From positions 24,160-88,159 of the forward strand of contig JAMFSE010000055.1 of the NCBI GenBank assembly GCA_026225115.1: a stretch of DNA of 64,000 nucleotides, written 5' to 3'. Shown one piece after another: positions 17,725 through 27,204 of the stretch. The position numbers were made by a program, and so were the translations under genes. Source of the stretch: Rhodovastum atsumiense. GTDB taxonomy: Bacteria > Pseudomonadota > Alphaproteobacteria > Acetobacterales > Acetobacteraceae. The notes beneath the pieces are model-generated. The model ran no database searches. It saw nothing but the letters and a program-made list of their open reading frames with translations, and had not been told where the DNA came from. Positions within the stretch are counted from its first letter, which is position 1, and every line of letters begins with the position of its first letter.

Positions 17725-18289
17725 GTGGCACAAATCCGGATTGGCATTTCCGGCTGGACCTATGCGCCGTGGCGCGGCGTGTTCTACCCTGAGGGGTTGA
17801 AGCATAAAAATGAGCTTGCCTTTGCCGCATCGAAATTCCGCACCATCGAAATCAACGGCACATTTTATGGAACACAAAACCCGCGAGCTATTTGAAATGG
17901 TTCTAAGCGACCCCGGAGGATTTTGTCTTCTCTGTCAAGGCGCCGCGTTATCTCACGCATGTTTCGCGCCTGCGGAACGCAGCCGAACCGCTTGCCAGGT
18001 TGCGGCCGCGCGGCATGGCTTGCCGGAGACCAGCGTCTGGCTGGAGATTGATAAAAGCGCCCGCTGCGGCATGCGGTGGAAATCCGCAATGAGAGTTTCC
18101 GCGATAAGGATCAAGCTTCTGCGGCAATATAACATTGCGTTAGTATGGGCCGATACTGTCGAATGGCCGCGGCTGATGGAAGTAACGAGCAATTTCATTT
18201 ATTGCCGCCTGCACGGGTCCGAAAAGCTCTATGCAAGCGGATATGGCGCCAGGGCACTGGATGACGGGGAGCGCCGGGTGCGGTTTTAG
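17725..18289 (+). pseudogene. Decayed DUF72 family gene
   Basis: The reading 'IRIGISGWTYAPWRGVFYPEG' and 'FRTIEINGTFYG' is the intact DUF72 N-terminus but stops at 17895 after a frameshift. Other frames then carry 'EDFVFSVKAPRYLTHVSRLRN' (about 17917-17980), 'RHAVEIRNESFRD' (about 18070-18108) and 'FIYCRLHGSEKLYASGYGARALDD' (about 18195-18265), all recognisable DUF72 blocks. So the gene has several frameshifts and internal deletions: about 565 bases remain of an expected 750-900. It lies directly behind the SMP-30 gene, which may have been its former operon partner. Confidence 0.88.
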
Positions 18290-18554
18290 GCGAAAGGCGA
18301 TGAGCCCAAGGGCGCAGAACGCATCGGCGGCCCAGCCAGGCCCCGCAAATCCGGCCTTGACGTATTTTTATATTTCGATAACGATATAACTTTGGAGGCG
18401 CCAAAAAATGCGGCGGCGCGGCGTGCGCGTTAAAGAAATTTCATTCTTTCGAAAGATATTTTCTTTTTCATTTTGTCGATAAACCGATTTCAACTGTGAT
18501 TCTGATCACTGTCTATCTGGAATTTCATTTCAATGACCGGTAGTATCGATACCA

Positions 18555-21500
18555 ATGTCCAAGACTATCGACTCGCTTGAGCTGCCGGTAAACGACGCGC
18601 CACCCTGGCTGCAAGGGCCCGGCGAAGTTCGCAGGCTGATGCTGGCCTGCGACTGGAATGCGACGCCGCTTGGCCCGCCGGCCAGCTGGCCTGAAAGCCT
18701 GCGCGCTGTCGTCCGGGTTATGCTGACATCCCGATTTGCCATGTGGATGGCCTGGGGTCCGGAACTGACCTTCCTGTGCAACGACGCCTATCTGCCAACG
18801 GTCGGCCTGCGGCGTGATTGGGTAATCGGCAGCCGGTCGGATAAGGTATGGGCGGAGATCTGGCCGGATATCAGCCCCCGGATTTCGCATGTGCTCACCA
18901 CCGGCGAGGCGACCTGGGATGAGGCGCTGTTGTTGCATCTGGAGCGCAGCGGCTTCGCCGAAGAGACCTATCACACATTTTCATACTCGCCGCTGGCCGA
19001 TGATGAAGGTGTGACGAGCGGCATGCTATGCGTGGTGGCCGAGGTGACCGAACGGGAGATTGGCGAGCGCCAGTTGAACACGCTGCGCGATGTCGGCAGC
19101 AGGCTCGCCGCGGCGTCTTCCCGCGCCGAGGTAATGGCGAGTTTGGAGACCAGCCTTAAGGCCGGCGCGCAAGATCTGCCGTTCGCTTTGGTTTATCTAG
19201 CGGATGCGGCAGGCGCACTCCAGCTCACCGCCGTGCATGATGCAGATGGGCATATCGGCTCGGCCCATCATGGCGAACTCACCGGGCCGGCCGCCTGGCA
19301 ACTTGCCGCGGCGGGTAAGGGGGCGCCGATTCTGGTCGATCTCGAACGAGATTCGGACCGGCAAAAAAATCCGGAATTCTTCGATCGCCCGCGGCAGGCC
19401 GTGGTCTCTTCGATCGCCCGGGCGGAGGGTGGGGATGCCGTCGGCTATCTGGTCACCGGCCTCAATCCGCACCGCATGTTCGATTCCGGCTACCAGGGTT
19501 TTGTCGAACTGCTCACAGCGCAGATCGCGGCCGCGATTGCGCGTGCCGATGAATATGACCGCGCCCGGGAACGGGCCGAGGCGCTGGCTGAAATCGATCG
19601 CGCCAAAACCGCTTTCTTCTCGAATGTCTCGCATGAGTTCCGTACGCCGCTGACGCTGATGCTGGGGCCGCTTGAGGATGCGCTGGCGACGGAGAACCTG
19701 CCCGCTGCCCAGCGCGAGCAGCTGGAAATGGCGCATAGGAATGCGCTGCGCTTGCTGCGCCTGGTGAATTCTCTGCTTGATTTTTCGCGCATCGAGGCGG
19801 GGCGGGTGCAGGCGCTGTACCGGCCGACGGATCTGCCTGCCCTGACCGCGGATCTCACCTCTTCCTTCCGCGCCGCCACCAACAAAGCGGGGCTGGAACT
19901 GACCGTTGAGATGCCGGCGTTGAGCCAGCCGGTCTATGTCGATCGCGACATGTGGGAGAAGATTGTTCTCAACCTTTTGTCAAATGCTTTCAAATTTACC
20001 TTTGAAGGTGGGATCAAGGTTGCGTTACGCGAACATGATGGCGAAGTCGAGCTCACCGTGCGCGACACCGGGACCGGCATTGCAGCTGACCAGATCGAGA
20101 AGCTTTTCGATCGCTTCCATCGAGTCGAAGGTGCCAAGGGCCGGAGCTTTGAGGGCTCGGGCATCGGCCTTGCGCTGGTGCGTGAGCTGGTGGGGCTGCA
20201 TAAGGGCCGCATTTCTGTGGCAAGCGTTGAGGGTTCCGGCTCCGTCTTTACCGTGACCCTGCCGCTTGGCGCTGCGCATTTGCCGCCGGCACAGGTTCTG
20301 AAGGATGGCTTGCAGATCCTGCAGGTTTCGCAGTCTCAAACCTTTGTCGAAGAGGCGCTACGCTGGCTGCCCGGTAATGCCGAAATATATCTGGATGCCG
20401 AGGCGCCGCGCGAATTTGGCCTGGGCGCCGCGGAGCCGGGGATTGCCGAACGGCGATATGTTGTGCTCGCCGACGATAACGCCGATCTACGCGACTATAT
20501 TTGCCGGCTGCTGGTCGGTCATGGCTACGAGGTGGAACCGGTGGGGGATGGCGAGGCTGCCCTTGCGGCGCTGCGCAACCGGCGGCCGGATATTCTCGTC
20601 ACCGATGTGATGATGCCGCTGCTCGATGGATTTGGCCTGCTTCGGGCGGTGCGCGAAGACGCCGCCTTGCGAGACCTGCCGGTGGTGATGCTTTCAGCAC
20701 GCGCCGGCGACGAGGCGAAGGTGGAAGGCCTGGACTCCGGCGCCGATGATTACCTCACCAAGCCCTTTTCCAGCCGCGAGTTGCTGGCGCGGATCGCTGC
20801 CAATATTGCCATGGCGCGGCTGCGGCGCGATGCTGCGGAGGCAGTGCGCGCTAGCGAAGTGAAAGCACTTGAGCAGGCCGAACGCGTGCAGCTAGCGCTG
20901 GATGCCGGCGCTATTATCGGTACCTGGATCTGGAATGTTAAGACCGATCGCGTGTTTGGCGATGAGTTATTCGCGCGTGCCTTCGACGTCGATCCGGAGC
21001 GCTCGCGTAGCGGCGTCTCGCTGGCGGAGGTAGCCGCTTCCATCCATGCGGAGGATCGAGACCGGGTTGTAGGCGAGATCGGCGAGGCGTTGCAGCGCGG
21101 CGGCCCGTTTCGCAGCGAATATCGGGTTCGCCAGCATGACGGCGTGTATCGCTGGATTGAAGCCAATGGCCGCGTTGATCTGGACGCCAATGGCGAAGCC
21201 ATCAGATCCCCTGGCGTGCTGATTGAAATTGAGCACCGGCGCGCGATCGAGGCCGAGTTGCGGGACCTGAACCAGGCGCTGGAAGATCGCGTACAGGCGG
21301 CCATCGCGCAGCGCGAGAAGGCCGAGGAGGCGTTGCGCCAGTCACAGAAGATGGAAGCAGTCGGCCAACTGACAGGCGGGATCGCGCATGATTTCAATAA
21401 TCTGCTCACCGGTATTTACGGCAGCCTTCAAATGCTCGAGACCCGGGTGGCGCAGGGGCGGCTGGATGCGATTCCGCGCTATATCGACGCGGCGCAGGGG

Positions 21501-22475
21501 GCGGCGAAGCGAGCGGCGGCGCTGACGCAAAGATTGCTCGCGTTCTCCCGGCGGCAAACGCTGGATCCCAAGCCGACGAATGTAAACCGGCTGATTTCCG
21601 ATATGGAAGAGCTGATTCGCCGCACGGGTGGCCCGGATATCAGTGTGGAGGTGGTCGGTGCGGTTGGCCTGTGGCCGGTGCTGATCGACCAGAACCAGCT
21701 GGAAAACGCGCTGCTTAACCTTTGCATCAATGCGCGCGACGCGATGCCGGACGGCGGCAGGCTGACGATTGAGACCGCGAATCGATGGCTTGATGGAACC
21801 GCCGGCAAAGAACGCGATCTGCCGCCGGGCCAATATGTCTCGCTGTGCGTGACCGACACCGGGACCGGCATGTCGAAGGAAACGGCGGAGCGGATTTTCG
21901 AGCCGTTTTTTACCACCAAGCCGCTTGGGCAGGGAACCGGGCTTGGCCTGTCGATGATCTACGGTTTTGTGCGGCAGTCCAACGGCCAAGTGCGGGTTTA
22001 TTCCGAGCTTGGGGCCGGCACGACGATGTGCATCTACATGCCGCGCTACCATGGTGAGACGCCTACCGATGCCGTCGTCGAGGATGCGGCCGGTTTTGAG
22101 AGCGGGTTTGGTGAGACCGTTCTGGTGATAGACGATGAGCCGACCGTGCGGTTGCTGCTGGTGGATTTGCTGCAGGATGCCGGCTACCGGGTGCTGGAGG
22201 CCGGCGACGGCGTTGCCGGTTTGAAAATTCTGCAATCGGATATCCGCATTGATTTGCTGATCACCGATGTCGGGTTGCCGGGCGGAATGAACGGGCGGCA
22301 GGTGGCGGATGCTGCGAGGGTTATCCGCACCACGCTCAAAGTGCTGTTCATCACCGGCTATGCGGAGAATGCCATCATCGGCAATGGTCATCTGGAGCCG
22401 GGTATGCAGGTCATCACCAAGCCTTTTTCCATGGAGGCGATCGCCACGAAAGTAAGGGACATGATCGACCAATGA
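18555..22475 (+). CDS. Hybrid sensor histidine kinase with two transmitter and two receiver modules
   Basis: 1306 residues, no clear membrane segment. Order: N-terminal PAS-like sensor ('DWNATPLGPPASWPESLRAVVRVMLTSRFAMWMAWG'); GAF-like domain (about 170-330); HisKA with His360 in SHEFRTP; HATPase with 'NLLSNAFKFT' and 'GSGIGLALV'; receiver with Asp684 in ILVTDVMMP; PAS/PAC (about 785-900); coiled coil; second HisKA with His945 in 'GGIAHDFNNLL'; second HATPase ('FEPFFTTKPLGQGTGLGLSMI'); final receiver with Asp1238. Such cytoplasmic hybrids sense soluble or redox cues. No separate response regulator is adjacent. A palindrome GTATCGATAC lies just before the ATG. Confidence 0.93.
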   Translation: MSKTIDSLELPVNDAPPWLQGPGEVRRLMLACDWNATPLGPPASWPESLRAVVRVMLTSRFAMWMAWGPELTFLCNDAYLPTVGLRRDWVIGSRSDKVWAEIWPDISPRISHVLTTGEATWDEALLLHLERSGFAEETYHTFSYSPLADDEGVTSGMLCVVAEVTEREIGERQLNTLRDVGSRLAAASSRAEVMASLETSLKAGAQDLPFALVYLADAAGALQLTAVHDADGHIGSAHHGELTGPAAWQLAAAGKGAPILVDLERDSDRQKNPEFFDRPRQAVVSSIARAEGGDAVGYLVTGLNPHRMFDSGYQGFVELLTAQIAAAIARADEYDRARERAEALAEIDRAKTAFFSNVSHEFRTPLTLMLGPLEDALATENLPAAQREQLEMAHRNALRLLRLVNSLLDFSRIEAGRVQALYRPTDLPALTADLTSSFRAATNKAGLELTVEMPALSQPVYVDRDMWEKIVLNLLSNAFKFTFEGGIKVALREHDGEVELTVRDTGTGIAADQIEKLFDRFHRVEGAKGRSFEGSGIGLALVRELVGLHKGRISVASVEGSGSVFTVTLPLGAAHLPPAQVLKDGLQILQVSQSQTFVEEALRWLPGNAEIYLDAEAPREFGLGAAEPGIAERRYVVLADDNADLRDYICRLLVGHGYEVEPVGDGEAALAALRNRRPDILVTDVMMPLLDGFGLLRAVREDAALRDLPVVMLSARAGDEAKVEGLDSGADDYLTKPFSSRELLARIAANIAMARLRRDAAEAVRASEVKALEQAERVQLALDAGAIIGTWIWNVKTDRVFGDELFARAFDVDPERSRSGVSLAEVAASIHAEDRDRVVGEIGEALQRGGPFRSEYRVRQHDGVYRWIEANGRVDLDANGEAIRSPGVLIEIEHRRAIEAELRDLNQALEDRVQAAIAQREKAEEALRQSQKMEAVGQLTGGIAHDFNNLLTGIYGSLQMLETRVAQGRLDAIPRYIDAAQGAAKRAAALTQRLLAFSRRQTLDPKPTNVNRLISDMEELIRRTGGPDISVEVVGAVGLWPVLIDQNQLENALLNLCINARDAMPDGGRLTIETANRWLDGTAGKERDLPPGQYVSLCVTDTGTGMSKETAERIFEPFFTTKPLGQGTGLGLSMIYGFVRQSNGQVRVYSELGAGTTMCIYMPRYHGETPTDAVVEDAAGFESGFGETVLVIDDEPTVRLLLVDLLQDAGYRVLEAGDGVAGLKILQSDIRIDLLITDVGLPGGMNGRQVADAARVIRTTLKVLFITGYAENAIIGNGHLEPGMQVITKPFSMEAIATKVRDMIDQ

Positions 22476-22515
22476 GTTCGGATGCACGGGGGTCGGCCGC
22501 GCCTGGAATTCCGTT

Positions 22516-22926
22516 CTACGGGCTTGGTGCCGCCACGACAACGGCGGCGATCGAGCTTTGGGCCGGCGCCAGTTTCAGCGCCTGCTCCGTGGGAACGCCG
22601 GCTGCTTGCAAAACCTGATCGATCGGCCGGAACAGCAGACTGACTTTTCCATCCTCCCTCCGCCGCACCAGCAATTTTAAAGGCAGATCCAATGCGGCAT
22701 CCGGATTTGCCAGCATGATGGGTGTGCCGCCCTTGGGATGGCCGTAGATAAGGACGATTGTCGGCGGCATTTCCAGACCAAATTCCTGCGCCGCCGCCGC
22801 ATGATCGATGCGCGCAAAAAGCTTCAGCCCAGCTTGCGCGATCGCCGAGGTCAGGCGCGCAACCGTGACTTCGAAATCATAGGCGCTGATTTTTTCCTGA
22901 TAGGCACTGTCCAAAAGCTTCTCCAT
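22516..22926 (-). CDS. DUF302 domain protein
   Basis: 136 residues. 'FEVTVARLTSAIAQAGLKLFARIDHAAAAQEFGLEMPPTIVLIYGHPKGGTPIMLANPDAALDLPLKLLVRR' is the complete DUF302 domain, with the usual 'F.HIDHA..A...G..M.PT...IFG.P..GT.LM' pattern. Small cytoplasmic or periplasmic protein of unknown role; no signal peptide visible here. It lies 15 bases behind the MDR oxidoreductase gene, so they are probably co-transcribed. Confidence 0.88.
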   Translation of the reverse strand: MEKLLDSAYQEKISAYDFEVTVARLTSAIAQAGLKLFARIDHAAAAQEFGLEMPPTIVLIYGHPKGGTPIMLANPDAALDLPLKLLVRRREDGKVSLLFRPIDQVLQAAGVPTEQALKLAPAQSSIAAVVVAAPSP

Positions 22927-22941
22927 CCTACCCTCCTTTTC

Positions 22942-23916
22942 TTAAATGATGTCGACAACGAGCTTGCCATTTGCACCTAAAGCCAGCGCCGCATGCGCGG
23001 CCTCGACTTCCACAAGAGAAAAAAACCTGGGATCAACGCGCGGCTGCAATTTACCGGCTTCAGCCAGAATTGCGGCCTCGGCGAGGATTTCGCCGTGACG
23101 CGCCCTGCCCTCTCCGCTGAGCAGCGGCATCAGCGTGAACACGCCGGAATACGTTGCCGCCTTGAAGGATAACGGAGCCAGGGCATGCGTGCCCCAGCCG
23201 AGGCAGCTGACGACATGGCCAAATTTCGCGACCGCTTCGAAAGAGGCGTCCAAAACGCCTCCTCCGACGGTGTCGTAAACAATCTCAAAGCCCCTGCCTT
23301 CGGTAAACTGCAGTTTCTGCTCGGCGACCGGCAAGTCTCTGGGGACCAGGCTGGCGCCGAGCGAATGGATGTAGCCTGCGTTGGCGGGACGGTCGGTTGC
23401 GAACACCTTTGCCCCAAGCGCATGTGCAATCTGCACCGCCATATGGCCAACCCCGCCGGAGCCGCCTTGCACCAGCACGGTTTGGCCTGCTTTGCCCCGT
23501 GCTCGGTCCACCAGACCTTCCCAGGCGGTGATAACAGCCAGCGGCATCGCGGCCGCTTCACGCATCGATAGATTTTTCGGCTTCAGCGCCAGCAAATCTG
23601 CAGCCACCGCCGCAAACTCGGCAAGCGAACCCTGCACGCCGCCGACGCCGCCAGTCATACCATACACCGCGTCACCCTGTTTAAAACGGTCAACGCCGGG
23701 GCCAGCCTCCTCCACCACCCCTGCCATGTCGATGCCGACGATCGCCGGCAAGGCATGCCGCGCGTGGCCGGCGGCGCCGGCACGGATTTTGGCATCCAGC
23801 GGGTTCACGCCGCTGGCATTAATCCGCACCAGTACCTGACCCGGGCCAGGCGCCGGCCGGTCAATTTCCGCCAGCCGGAACGGCCCATTAGGGAAGTCCA
23901 ATACGATTGCCTTCAT
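22942..23916 (-). CDS. Zinc-independent MDR-family NADPH:quinone reductase-like enzyme
   Basis: 324 residues from MKAIVLDF. 'GVNPLDAKIRAG' and 'GIDMAGVVEEAGPGVDRFKQGDAVYG' form the catalytic domain, and 'VLVQGGSGGVGHMAVQIAHALGAKVFATD' the Rossmann domain. The zinc ligands of alcohol dehydrogenases are absent, as in quinone reductases (QOR class). The start at 23916 was preferred to 23940 because MKA-x-V-L is the family N-terminus. The gene diverges from the AraC regulator gene with 129 bases between them, a layout typical of regulator and target. Confidence 0.9.
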   Translation of the reverse strand: MKAIVLDFPNGPFRLAEIDRPAPGPGQVLVRINASGVNPLDAKIRAGAAGHARHALPAIVGIDMAGVVEEAGPGVDRFKQGDAVYGMTGGVGGVQGSLAEFAAVAADLLALKPKNLSMREAAAMPLAVITAWEGLVDRARGKAGQTVLVQGGSGGVGHMAVQIAHALGAKVFATDRPANAGYIHSLGASLVPRDLPVAEQKLQFTEGRGFEIVYDTVGGGVLDASFEAVAKFGHVVSCLGWGTHALAPLSFKAATYSGVFTLMPLLSGEGRARHGEILAEAAILAEAGKLQPRVDPRFFSLVEVEAAHAALALGANGKLVVDII

Positions 23917-24045
23917 CTTCTGCCCGGCCCTGTTCATCATTTGCGCGGTCTTTCCAATATCCGTAGGCTCAAGCTAGACCGGAAGGACCGCTGGCGAGAT
24001 GGCAGAACGGGGCAAAAAATCGTTTATGCGGATCAAATCGCCATC

Positions 24046-24981
24046 ATGAATGGCGTGGATGCCTTCGCCGGTATTGCGCCGCTGCTCCGCGTACGGCCCG
24101 AACTGCAGGCGCTCTGTAATTTCGGCGTGAAATGGGCAGCGCCGCATGATTTGGAGGAGGCCGGCTGGGCACCCTTCCATGTCGTCACCCATGGCGAGTG
24201 CCAGCTGGATACGCATGAGGCGCGGGGAATTACGCTAGGCACCGGGGATATCGCCGTGCTGCCGCATGGCGATCGGCATACCGTCAAGGCGAGGACGGAG
24301 TTTACGGAGCCAGGCGGTCCGATTGTCAGCCGAAACTTAAGCAACGGCCTGACCCTGAAAACCAATGTCACCGGCGAGCCGGATACCCAGCTCATCTGCG
24401 GCAGGTTCAAATTTGAACAATCCCGCGACAACATGGTGCTGGCGGGCCTCCCGGCGGTCGTCATTGTCGAGCAATCCTACGGCCCGCAGGCCGCGCGGAT
24501 CGCCCGGCTGGTTGCCGCCATGCGCGAGGAACTGGACGAGGACGGGGCCGGCTCGGTGGCGGTCGCGGCGGATCTGGCAACCGCGATCATCACCATCGTG
24601 CTGCGGGTGCACTTTGAGAAGACCCAGGCCAAAGCCGGCATCATCGCGCTGCTGGCACATCGGCAGACCGGCCGGGCCGTCACCGCCATGCTGGGCGACC
24701 CCAAGCGGGATTGGACGCTGGATGAGCTTGCGGCGCTTGCCGGCGCCTCCCGCGCGACCTTCGTGCGGCTATTTCAGAAAACCGGCGGCAGCGCCCCCCT
24801 CGCCTTTTTGAGTGAGCTCCGGCTCAGCCTGGCGCATCGGCGGCTGGTTTCAAGCCGGGCGCCGCTGGCCGATATCGCGGACGCCGCGGGCTACCAATCC
24901 GAGAGCGCGTTCAGCCGCGCCTATAAAACCCGCTTCGGCCAATCGCCCGGTGCGGCACGCAAAATCCAATCTCCACCCTGA
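24046..24981 (+). CDS. AraC-family transcriptional regulator with cupin sensor domain
   Basis: 311 residues. The N-terminal cupin of the AraC_N/cupin_6 type has 'GWAPFHVVTHGECQLDTHEARGITLGTGDIAVLPHGDRHTV'. The C-terminal double HTH has 'WTLDELAALAGASRATFVRLFQKTGGSAPLAFLSELRLSLAHRRL' and 'PLADIADAAGYQSESAFSRAYKTRFGQSPG'. It probably controls the divergent oxidoreductase gene and perhaps its own downstream genes. The start is chosen at MNGVDAFAGIAPLL; longer in-frame readings run through the divergent gene. Confidence 0.9.
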   Translation: MNGVDAFAGIAPLLRVRPELQALCNFGVKWAAPHDLEEAGWAPFHVVTHGECQLDTHEARGITLGTGDIAVLPHGDRHTVKARTEFTEPGGPIVSRNLSNGLTLKTNVTGEPDTQLICGRFKFEQSRDNMVLAGLPAVVIVEQSYGPQAARIARLVAAMREELDEDGAGSVAVAADLATAIITIVLRVHFEKTQAKAGIIALLAHRQTGRAVTAMLGDPKRDWTLDELAALAGASRATFVRLFQKTGGSAPLAFLSELRLSLAHRRLVSSRAPLADIADAAGYQSESAFSRAYKTRFGQSPGAARKIQSPP

Positions 24982-25018
24982 GCATGGCGGCGCGCGGGGA
25001 ATCTGCGATACTGACCCA

Positions 25019-25705
25019 ATGAAAATCATTATATTCGGCGCAACCGGAATGGTGGGACAGGGCGTGTTGCGCGAATGCTTGCGCGATCCGAATATAAATC
25101 TGGTCCTCACCGTCGGCCGCACGGCGACACATGTGTCGAACAGTAAGCTGCGAGAGATCGAACATGCGGATCTTTGGAATTACGGCGCGATCGAAACCGA
25201 GCTTACCGGGTTCGACGCCTGCTTCTTCTGCCTCGGCGTTTCTTCCGGCGGTATGAAGCCGGGCGCATATGCGCATATGACCTTTGATTTGACAATGGCG
25301 GCGGCGCAGACCTTATGCCGGCTGAATCCGGAAATGGTATTCACCTACGTCACCGGCGCCGGAGCGGATACGACGGAGCAAGGTTCCAGCATGTGGGCGC
25401 GCGTTAAAGGCCGGACGGAAAATGCACTGCTTCGCTTGCCGTTCAAGGCAGCCTACATGTTTCGCCCCGGCGTAATCCGGCCGCTGCACGGCATACGCTC
25501 AAAAACCCCAGCCTATCGTATCGGCTATGTGTTCATGGCCCCGGTCTTGCCCTTTCTGCAATGGGCGTTTCCAGCCGCCGTCGCCACAACGGAAACACTG
25601 GGACTGGCGATGATCGAGGTTGCCAAACATGGATCGCCAAAATCCATTCTTGAAGCTTCGGATATTCTCGTCCTCACCCGCGCGGCAAAAGGCCGAGCCG
25701 CATGA
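25019..25705 (+). CDS. NAD(P)-binding epimerase/dehydratase-like protein
   Basis: 228 residues with an N-terminal Rossmann motif 'IIIFGATGMVGQGVLRECL'. 'FDACFFCLGVSSGGM' follows, then a 'YVTGAGADTTEQGSSMWARVKGRTENALLRLPFKAAYMFRPGVIRP' segment like that of atypical SDRs related to oxidoreductase HTATIP2/YbjT-like proteins. The classical YxxxK is replaced by a W-ARVKG segment. Located 37 bases behind the AraC gene and overlapping DUF1543 by 4 bases. The substrate is unknown. Confidence 0.85.
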   Translation: MKIIIFGATGMVGQGVLRECLRDPNINLVLTVGRTATHVSNSKLREIEHADLWNYGAIETELTGFDACFFCLGVSSGGMKPGAYAHMTFDLTMAAAQTLCRLNPEMVFTYVTGAGADTTEQGSSMWARVKGRTENALLRLPFKAAYMFRPGVIRPLHGIRSKTPAYRIGYVFMAPVLPFLQWAFPAAVATTETLGLAMIEVAKHGSPKSILEASDILVLTRAAKGRAA

Positions 25706-26253
25706 GCAACAAGCTGTTTGCCGTCGTTCTCGGTGGGCGCGCACCCAAGTGCAATACCGAGCTGCATGACGTCGTCTTCGCCATCGCGGGGAGCATCGAA
25801 GCAACGTACGAACAGCTCATGGACCAATGGTTGGGAGACCTTCCCGGCCTGCATCTTGATTCCTGGGTGGAGCTGGACATTGTCGATGGCTATGAAGTCG
25901 AGATTTCCGATCATGCCGCCCCCAGCGGCAAGCAACTCTATTTCGTCAATCTGGGCGCCTATGCAGATGGCATCTTTGGCGAGCTGCATGCCAATTATTT
26001 TCTCGTTGCAAATGACAAACAGGAAGCTAAATCACGCGCCAAGGCGATGGCACCGAAAATGCTGCAGGGACCGGTGCATACGGATGACCTGCACGAAGTA
26101 GATGATTGCATCGCGGTGGAATGTCCTGGACGGCATATCGCGCTGAAAACTTCGAACGAGGTCCGGGAAATACAGCCGGTGAATGGCTATCATATCATTC
26201 CGGAGGCCATGATTCGGGGTTATCTGGCACGCAGGAATTTATCGTCAATATAG
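25702..26253 (+). CDS. DUF1543 domain protein
   Basis: 183 residues. 'KLFAVVLGGRAPKCNTELHDVVFAIAGSIEATYEQLMDQWLG' is the diagnostic DUF1543 N-terminus. A second half with 'ELHANYFLVANDKQEAKSRAKAMAP' and 'HTDDLHEVDDCIAVE' repeats a related layout. Cytoplasmic, function unknown. The ATG overlaps the preceding stop (ATGA), so the two proteins are translationally coupled. Confidence 0.85.
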   Translation: MSNKLFAVVLGGRAPKCNTELHDVVFAIAGSIEATYEQLMDQWLGDLPGLHLDSWVELDIVDGYEVEISDHAAPSGKQLYFVNLGAYADGIFGELHANYFLVANDKQEAKSRAKAMAPKMLQGPVHTDDLHEVDDCIAVECPGRHIALKTSNEVREIQPVNGYHIIPEAMIRGYLARRNLSSI

Positions 26254-26346
26254 TATTGGCTCCATTTTGCCGATCGCAAGCGGCTCTATGAAATTTATGC
26301 TGCGCTGCGCATAATTCGGCGGCGACGACAGCAGAAGGAATTATTC

Positions 26347-26994
26347 ATGGATAAAGCACCGAGCGAACGCACCAGGGTCAAGCGTTACAACCATCTGGCG
26401 AAATATGACGCTGAAACGATCCACGGCATTCTCGATGCGATGCCGATGTGCAGCGTCGGCTACGTGTTCGAGGGCAAGCCCGTCGTCACCCCCACCATGC
26501 AATGGCGAGACGGCAATATGATTTACTGGCACGGCTCGTCCGCCAGCCGCATGCTGCGCGCAGTCGCAACGCATCAGGTCTGTGTCTGCGTCTCGATCGT
26601 CGACGCGCTGGTGCTTGCCCGTTCGGCCTACAACTATAACCTCAACCACCGCTCGGTGATGGTATTCGGCGAGGCGCGGCAAATTACGGATGACCAGGAG
26701 AAACGCCACCAGCTGGAGAATTTTGTGAACAAGGTCATCCCCGGTCAGTGGGACCGCTTGCGCCCGGTCCACGAAAAGGAATTGAAGGCAACAACGCTGA
26801 TGTCGCTGGAAATCTCCGAGGCTTCCGCGAAACTCCGGACGGGCCATACGGAAGACGACGAAGAAGACTATGCATTTCCGGTCTGGTGCGGGTTGGTGCC
26901 GGTCAGCTTCAACATCGCCGCCCCCATCGCCGACCCACGTAACCTACCGGGCCTGGAGATGCCGGAGGAGGTGCTGGCGTTCAAGTTAGGCTGA
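26347..26994 (+). CDS. PNPOx-fold flavin-binding family protein (NimA-like)
   Basis: 215 residues of the pyridoxamine-5'-phosphate-oxidase-like split barrel. Seen are 'RVKRYNHLAKYDAETIHGILDAMPMCSVGYVFEGKPVVTPTMQWRDGNMIYWHGSSASRMLRA', 'HRSVMVFGEARQI' and a C-terminal 'EDYAFPVWCGLVPV'. Such proteins bind FMN, F420 or haem and are often annotated as nitroimidazole-resistance-like. GAAGGAATT precedes the start. It is the last gene before a hairpin element that separates it from the convergent APC permease. Confidence 0.85.
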   Translation: MDKAPSERTRVKRYNHLAKYDAETIHGILDAMPMCSVGYVFEGKPVVTPTMQWRDGNMIYWHGSSASRMLRAVATHQVCVCVSIVDALVLARSAYNYNLNHRSVMVFGEARQITDDQEKRHQLENFVNKVIPGQWDRLRPVHEKELKATTLMSLEISEASAKLRTGHTEDDEEDYAFPVWCGLVPVSFNIAAPIADPRNLPGLEMPEEVLAFKLG

Positions 26995-27017
26995 AGCTGA
27001 AGGCAAGAATCAAGTAA

Positions 27018-27126
27018 CTTCTTTTCTGAAGAAAAGAAGCAAAAGACTTTTATGAATCTGGTTCATGGGCGCTGTCCGCGACAACGCCCATAAACCAGCA
27101 TAATAAAGTTTTTTGCGCAGCTGGCG
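27018..27126. repeat. Composite hairpin element, copy B (bidirectional terminator-like)
   Basis: Between convergent genes, as copy A. Hairpin CTTCTTTTC-TGAA-GAAAAGAAG (27018-27039) is followed by CAAAAGACTTTT. An inner stem GTTCATGGGCG...CGCCCATAAAC (27061-27095) follows, then AAAGTTTTTTGCGC in inverse orientation. The inner ATGGGC/GCCCAT arms and the AAAACTTTT-type arms match copy A, although the sequences are not identical. Confidence 0.75.
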
Positions 27127-27204
27127 TCCCGATGACTGAGCAGCGGAGCTGCGAAGTCTGAATCGGGCCGCCCGATAATCTTCAAAAAAGCGCTGCTTCC
27201 TTGT

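Noticed and set aside
18290..18554. Promoter of the hybrid kinase (TTGACG near 18358 and TATAAC near 18386)
   Set aside because: Spacing does not fit a standard promoter, and the region is too AT-mixed to decide.
21342..22541. 399-codon minus-strand reading opposite the hybrid kinase
   Set aside because: Antisense shadow of the second transmitter and receiver.
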